DNA from: an uncultured Oscillospiraceae bacterium
GTDB lineage: Bacteria > Bacillota > Clostridia > Oscillospirales > Ruminococcaceae
Length of the DNA stretch: 9,702 nt
Direction: 5' to 3'
Assembly: GCA_934456315.1 (NCBI GenBank)
Contig: CAKSHG010000073.1
Location: forward strand, 1-9,702
Part shown: positions 6,337 through 9,702 of the stretch, piece by piece
Position numbering within the stretch: the first letter of the stretch is position 1
Layout of the letters: every line of letters starts with the position of its first letter
The notes under the pieces: model-generated
Database searches by the model: none
Told to the model about the DNA's origin: nothing
The model's input: only the letters and a program-made list of their open reading frames with translations
Made by a program: the position numbers and the translations under genes

Positions 6337-8793
6337 ATGGCGCAGTTTTTTAACTTCAAGGGCGATTATTTTGGGCTTACCGAAAGCGAGGTTCAGGAAA
6401 ACACTGAACTGTACGGTTACAATATATATACAAAAAAAGAGCAGTCAAAGGAGCAGTTCAATCCCGGCAAGGTGATACTGTCCCCGTCGGTGCTTCTGAT
6501 GTTCATAGCTGGAGTTCTAAGCTTTTTCAGCAGCGGTATCCTGACCGGAGCGGTCATCATAGTGATCGACATTGCGTGGTGCATTGCCAATATAATTATC
6601 GGTCAGCGTTCTGATGAGCGGCTGAAGGAATTCCACGAATCCACCGTGGTGAAGTTCCGCGTGATACGTCATGGCAAGCTGGAGCTTATAGAGAAAGAAT
6701 TCATCGTCCCGGAGGATCTGATAGTCGTCCAGGCGGGAGAGTGCGTCCCCGCTGACGCAATGATAATGGAAAGCCGCGAGCTTACAGTGGACGAGAGCGT
6801 TTTCACAGGCTCGAACAAGCCGGCTGCAAAGTACGCCGGAGCCATTTCAAAGGAAGAACTTGAGCCGTCTTTCGTGTACAGCGGTACAAAGGTGCTCACC
6901 GGCGTTGCGATATGCAAGGTCAGCGCTGCCGGCGTCGATACAAAGTACTATCAGAGGATAGGCGAGCCTGCTCCGAAGCACTGCTACTTTACCTCGATGG
7001 AACGCATAATCCAGAAGCTGCTTCCGCTCTGCTCGGCTACTGCGGCTGTCCTGGCGCTCATCTCAATGGTCGCGTGGATACTTTACGGCAACGAGGTCTT
7101 TGAATCCGCAATGCGCGGTATAACGCTCGGTCTGTGCTTCCTCCCTGCCGGGATAGATACTATAATCCGGATCTACTACACCAGCTGCGCTTCCGAGATG
7201 TCCGGAAAGAGTGCAATCGTCAAGTCGCTTTCTGATATTGAGAAGCTCAATTCAATGTCAGTACTGTGCGTTGAAAAGGAGGGCGTTATCTCTAAAAGCC
7301 GCCTTGAAGTGCAGAACATCTTTACCCCCAGCGAGGAGCTTCTTTTCAAGGTAGCCGCGCTTGCCTGCGACCCTGACACGACGGACGACGCTGAACGCGC
7401 CTTAATGGTGCGGGCTGCGTTTTACGATGAACGCATCGCAGACGTTTACTCCAAGAACAAGTTTATCGAACGCATACCCGACACGAATGACTTCATGAGC
7501 GGCGCCCTCTGGGAGGTCGGCGGAGCAAGACTGTACTGTATCAAAGGAACGCCGGAGCAGATACTTCCGCTGTGTAAATTCCGCGGCGAGGAGCTTTACA
7601 CTGCCCAGAAGATGAAGAAGGAATACTATACGCACGGCTGGCAGGTTATGGCAATCGCCTGCGCGGACGCAGAAGAACGTGACTGCGATGAAACAGCCGG
7701 ATTCGCATATACATTCATAGGCTTTATTGCATTCTCGTCGCCGATAAGGGATTCCGTTCCCAACGCGGTCAAGACCTGCCAGCGCGCTGGCGTGAGGGTA
7801 GTTATGTTCACCGAGGACAATGCGGAATCAGCGGCGGCGACCGGAAAAATGATCGGACTTTCCGGCAAGGTGGTCACAGGAAAGAGCATTTCCGAATCCG
7901 TAAAGTACGGCTCGGAGCTTCCGCTTGACGCCGACATTTACGCGCGTATCACGCCGGAGCAGAAGCTCTATGTGATCGAGCAGATGAAGAAAAACGGACA
8001 GACCGTTGCGATGACCGGCACCCGCGCGGAGGACTCCGAGGCGATGGAACGTTCGGATATCGGTATTACGATATCCGAGAGCACCACCGGAAGCGCCTAC
8101 GAGGCGGCTGACGTCATAATGCACGACGACAACTTCTCGGCTATTGCAGGAATGATCGCGTCTGCACGTCAGGTGCACCGGAACATAAAACGCGCAAGCG
8201 CGGTCATGATCTCCGGCTATCTTGCGCTTGTGCTGCTCAACATGCTGAACCTGTTCGGTGACGCACAGCTTATGCTGAATCCCGCGATAATCGCTGTACT
8301 TACTATGTTCGTACTTCCGGCGGCGGCGCTCGCCGACCTGAAAAACCATGCGGACATGAAAGGCTTCATGCCGCCGTCCGAATTCATCACTACGCGCCGG
8401 ATCAATTATCGGTTCATCGCGCTTTCCGCTATCGTCGGTGCGCTCTGCGGCGCGGTTTCGATAGCTTCCTACATGTTTATGTACAACGGCACCAACGTAG
8501 AGTTTGCGAGGAGCTGCGCACTGCTGTCGTTCGGATTCTGCACTTCCCTGTTCACGTTTATCAACCTGACTCCGGGAAATCCGTTTGTGGGATTCGCTTC
8601 AGCAGGAAAGACTGCCGTCATCGGAGTCCTTGCTCCGGCGGTAACTGCGCTGATACTTGTTTTCGTCCCGGGAGTAAACTCGGTATTCGGTATGACTGGC
8701 ATAGACATGCTCGCAACGTTCATTTCCATCATGACCGGCGTTGTTCCTGCGCTGGCTTATGTAGTTGTGCGTTCTATCATAAAATTTGAGTAA
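6337..8793 (+). CDS. Degenerate P-type ATPase (candidate pseudo-ATPase), membrane protein
   Basis: An intact 818-residue protein with the full P2/P3-type ATPase layout. There are two membrane helices (about 48-89), an actuator domain, two more helices (about 228-275), P and N domains (about 300-610) and six C-terminal helices (about 618-812). The landmarks are collinear with active pumps, but key residues are lost. Phospho-Asp DKTGT is EKEGV (313-317). The actuator TGES is TGSN (157-160). TGD is TED (492-494). GDGxND is GTRAED (561-566). The hinge DPPR is SPIR (468-471). The M4 PEGLP is PAGID (270-274), and the M6 Asn and Asp align with Val654 and Phe658. The retained parts are fold motifs: VDES, KGTPE (403-407), ARITPEQK (536-543) and the SAIVKSLSDIEKL linker. 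There is no frameshift or internal stop, so it looks selected for a non-pumping role. It is followed closely by a PopT-family gene. Automated pipelines would probably call it a cation-transporting ATPase; its actual function is unknown. Confidence 0.9.
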   Translation: MAQFFNFKGDYFGLTESEVQENTELYGYNIYTKKEQSKEQFNPGKVILSPSVLLMFIAGVLSFFSSGILTGAVIIVIDIAWCIANIIIGQRSDERLKEFHESTVVKFRVIRHGKLELIEKEFIVPEDLIVVQAGECVPADAMIMESRELTVDESVFTGSNKPAAKYAGAISKEELEPSFVYSGTKVLTGVAICKVSAAGVDTKYYQRIGEPAPKHCYFTSMERIIQKLLPLCSATAAVLALISMVAWILYGNEVFESAMRGITLGLCFLPAGIDTIIRIYYTSCASEMSGKSAIVKSLSDIEKLNSMSVLCVEKEGVISKSRLEVQNIFTPSEELLFKVAALACDPDTTDDAERALMVRAAFYDERIADVYSKNKFIERIPDTNDFMSGALWEVGGARLYCIKGTPEQILPLCKFRGEELYTAQKMKKEYYTHGWQVMAIACADAEERDCDETAGFAYTFIGFIAFSSPIRDSVPNAVKTCQRAGVRVVMFTEDNAESAAATGKMIGLSGKVVTGKSISESVKYGSELPLDADIYARITPEQKLYVIEQMKKNGQTVAMTGTRAEDSEAMERSDIGITISESTTGSAYEAADVIMHDDNFSAIAGMIASARQVHRNIKRASAVMISGYLALVLLNMLNLFGDAQLMLNPAIIAVLTMFVLPAAALADLKNHADMKGFMPPSEFITTRRINYRFIALSAIVGALCGAVSIASYMFMYNGTNVEFARSCALLSFGFCTSLFTFINLTPGNPFVGFASAGKTAVIGVLAPAVTALILVFVPGVNSVFGMTGIDMLATFISIMTGVVPALAYVVVRSIIKFE

Positions 8794-8797
8794 GGAG
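8792..8797 (+). promoter_or_regulatory. Ribosome binding site of the popT-like gene, overlapping the upstream stop
   Basis: AAGGAG shares two bases with the TAA stop of the pseudo-ATPase gene and ends seven bases before the ATG at 8805. The overlap indicates one transcript and probable translational coupling. Confidence 0.8.
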
Positions 8798-8804
8798 TTC
8801 AGTT

Positions 8805-9674
8805 ATGAAGAAGTTTTTGGGCTATCTGAAGCTTATCCTGTGCGGGATAGTTTTCGGTATTGCTAACGTTATCCCGGGCGTTTCCGGCGGCACCATGCTT
8901 GTGGTTTTCGGTATTTACGACCAGCTTACGGATGCGATATCCGGAGTCAGGGCCATCATCAAGAACATTGTGTTCCTGCTTTTCCTTGGGATTGGCGCGG
9001 GCGTTGGTATTCTGGGATTTGCCGCTCTTATCAAGTACCTGTTTGAGAACTACGGCGTTCAGACAAACATGTACTTCATCGGACTTATCCTGGGAAGCGT
9101 TCCCATGATATTCCACATGGGGACCGCTGAAAAGAAAGTCAGACCGCTTTGCCTGCTGCCGTTCATTCTGGCGATGGGGCTTGTTATCGGGCTGACCGTC
9201 CTGAACGGCTACATGGAGGCAAACGACCTCATTCCCGCCGCCGAAACGGTCGAGGGATTCAGCATTTTCGTCACCGTAAAGCTGCTGATTTGTGCGTTCG
9301 TTGCCGCTGTCGCGATGATTATCCCCGGTCTGAGCGGGTCGTTCGTCATGATGCTGCTGGGCGTTTACAACACGGTCATCAATGCTATTCAGATCAAGGC
9401 GCTGAACTTCTACGTAATCATTCCGGTCGCAGTCGGCGTGGTACTTGGAATAATACTCGGCGCAAAGCTGATATCGACGCTGATAAAGAAGCACAAGCTC
9501 ATGGTCTACAGTGCAATAATGGGATTGGTTATCGGCTCGGTTTACGCGATCCTTCCCTCTGGATTCGGCTTCAACCTCCAGACGGGATACGGATTTGTCT
9601 GCCTGCTGTTCGGAGTGCTGACCTCCATTATGGTCGAAAGGCTCGGCAAGTCAACAGAGAGCACTGCTGCATAA
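8805..9674 (+). CDS. popT: DUF368 / PopT-family polyprenyl-phosphate transporter
   Basis: A 289-residue polytopic membrane protein of the DUF368 family. Members (PopT) have been reported to move undecaprenyl phosphate back across the cytoplasmic membrane, so that the lipid carrier can be reused for peptidoglycan and other envelope polymers. The family signature occurs twice, as expected from internal duplication: NVIPGVSGGT (21-30), followed by MLVVFGIYDQLTDAI, and MIIPGLSGSF (171-180), followed by VMMLLGVYNTVINAI. About eight hydrophobic segments are visible, and the length is normal for the family. The start is fixed by AAGGAG overlapping the stop of the preceding gene. Eleven bases separate it from the degenerate P-type ATPase, with which it forms an operon closed by a hairpin. 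The family call is secure; the specific substrate in this organism is inferred from characterised relatives. Confidence 0.92.
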   Translation: MKKFLGYLKLILCGIVFGIANVIPGVSGGTMLVVFGIYDQLTDAISGVRAIIKNIVFLLFLGIGAGVGILGFAALIKYLFENYGVQTNMYFIGLILGSVPMIFHMGTAEKKVRPLCLLPFILAMGLVIGLTVLNGYMEANDLIPAAETVEGFSIFVTVKLLICAFVAAVAMIIPGLSGSFVMMLLGVYNTVINAIQIKALNFYVIIPVAVGVVLGIILGAKLISTLIKKHKLMVYSAIMGLVIGSVYAILPSGFGFNLQTGYGFVCLLFGVLTSIMVERLGKSTESTAA

Positions 9675-9679
9675 CTAAA

Positions 9680-9702
9680 ACGGCTGGGAAACTCCCAGCC
9701 GT
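9680..9702 (+). terminator. Hairpin after the popT-like gene, probable terminator
   Basis: ACGGCTGGGA (9680-9689) and TCCCAGCCGT (9693-9702) form a perfect 10-base-pair, GC-rich stem with a three-base loop, five bases after the stop. The window ends at the base of the stem, so the expected T run cannot be seen. Confidence 0.75.

Noticed and set aside
7260..7300. Sequencing error or frameshift as the cause of the EKEGV motif
   Set aside because: The reading frame and the flanking family residues on both sides are collinear and intact. Several separate motifs hundreds of codons apart are also altered, which a local error cannot explain.
8799..9494. A 231-codon open frame antisense to the popT-like gene
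   Set aside because: Its composition is rich in Asn, His, Gln and Asp, as expected from the complement of hydrophobic codons. It has no domain or start signal and is antisense to a well-supported gene.

Overview
The window looks like chromosome from a Gram-positive, plant-fibre-degrading gut or rumen Clostridium relative, most likely Ruminococcus or a close Oscillospiraceae genus. The grounds are a lipoprotein GH5 cellulase whose GNGINLGNTLEAYN and INDHWDG motifs are of a type I associate with Ruminococcus, strong AGGAGG-type ribosome binding sites, classic sigma-A promoters, and the other families present. The genus is inferred by eye only.

Left half, minus strand (about 4100 down to 40): a three-gene cluster read leftwards. 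It encodes a membrane hybrid histidine kinase with HisKA, ATPase, receiver and Hpt modules, then a SpoU/TrmH-family RNA 2'-O-methyltransferase, then a cupin-type AraC regulator. The junctions are very tight: the methyltransferase start sits on the kinase stop, and the AraC ATG directly follows the methyltransferase TGA. A rho-independent terminator (42-85) closes the cluster. The first 40 bases hold a -35-like TTGACA that probably belongs to the next leftward gene.

Middle (4101-4320): a divergent control region. A strong promoter for the kinase (TTGATT-17-TATAAT) faces a promoter for the cellulase (TTGAAA-17-TAGAAT). A near-perfect cre/LacI-type operator lies on the predicted cellulase start point, followed by a small leader hairpin and a GGAGG site. 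The cellulase (4321-6126) is predicted to be lipid-anchored on the cell surface, with a GH5 catalytic domain, a charged helical linker and a C-terminal beta-rich domain I do not recognise. A good terminator follows it.

Right half, plus strand (6337-9674): a two-gene operon. The first gene encodes a complete 818-residue protein with the full P2/P3-type ATPase architecture, including ten likely membrane segments. Essentially every catalytic signature is replaced: DKTGT is EKEGV, TGES is TGSN, TGD is TED, GDGxND is GTRAED and PEGLP is PAGID. It is therefore a candidate P-type pseudo-ATPase and the most unusual item in the window. Eleven bases downstream is a DUF368/PopT-family polyprenyl-phosphate transporter. 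The pairing suggests, as inference, that the inactive pump serves or regulates undecaprenyl-phosphate recycling at the membrane. The region upstream carries a PhoP-box-like direct repeat. A hairpin at the right edge ends the operon.

No tRNA, rRNA, CRISPR array, insertion sequence or prophage gene was seen.
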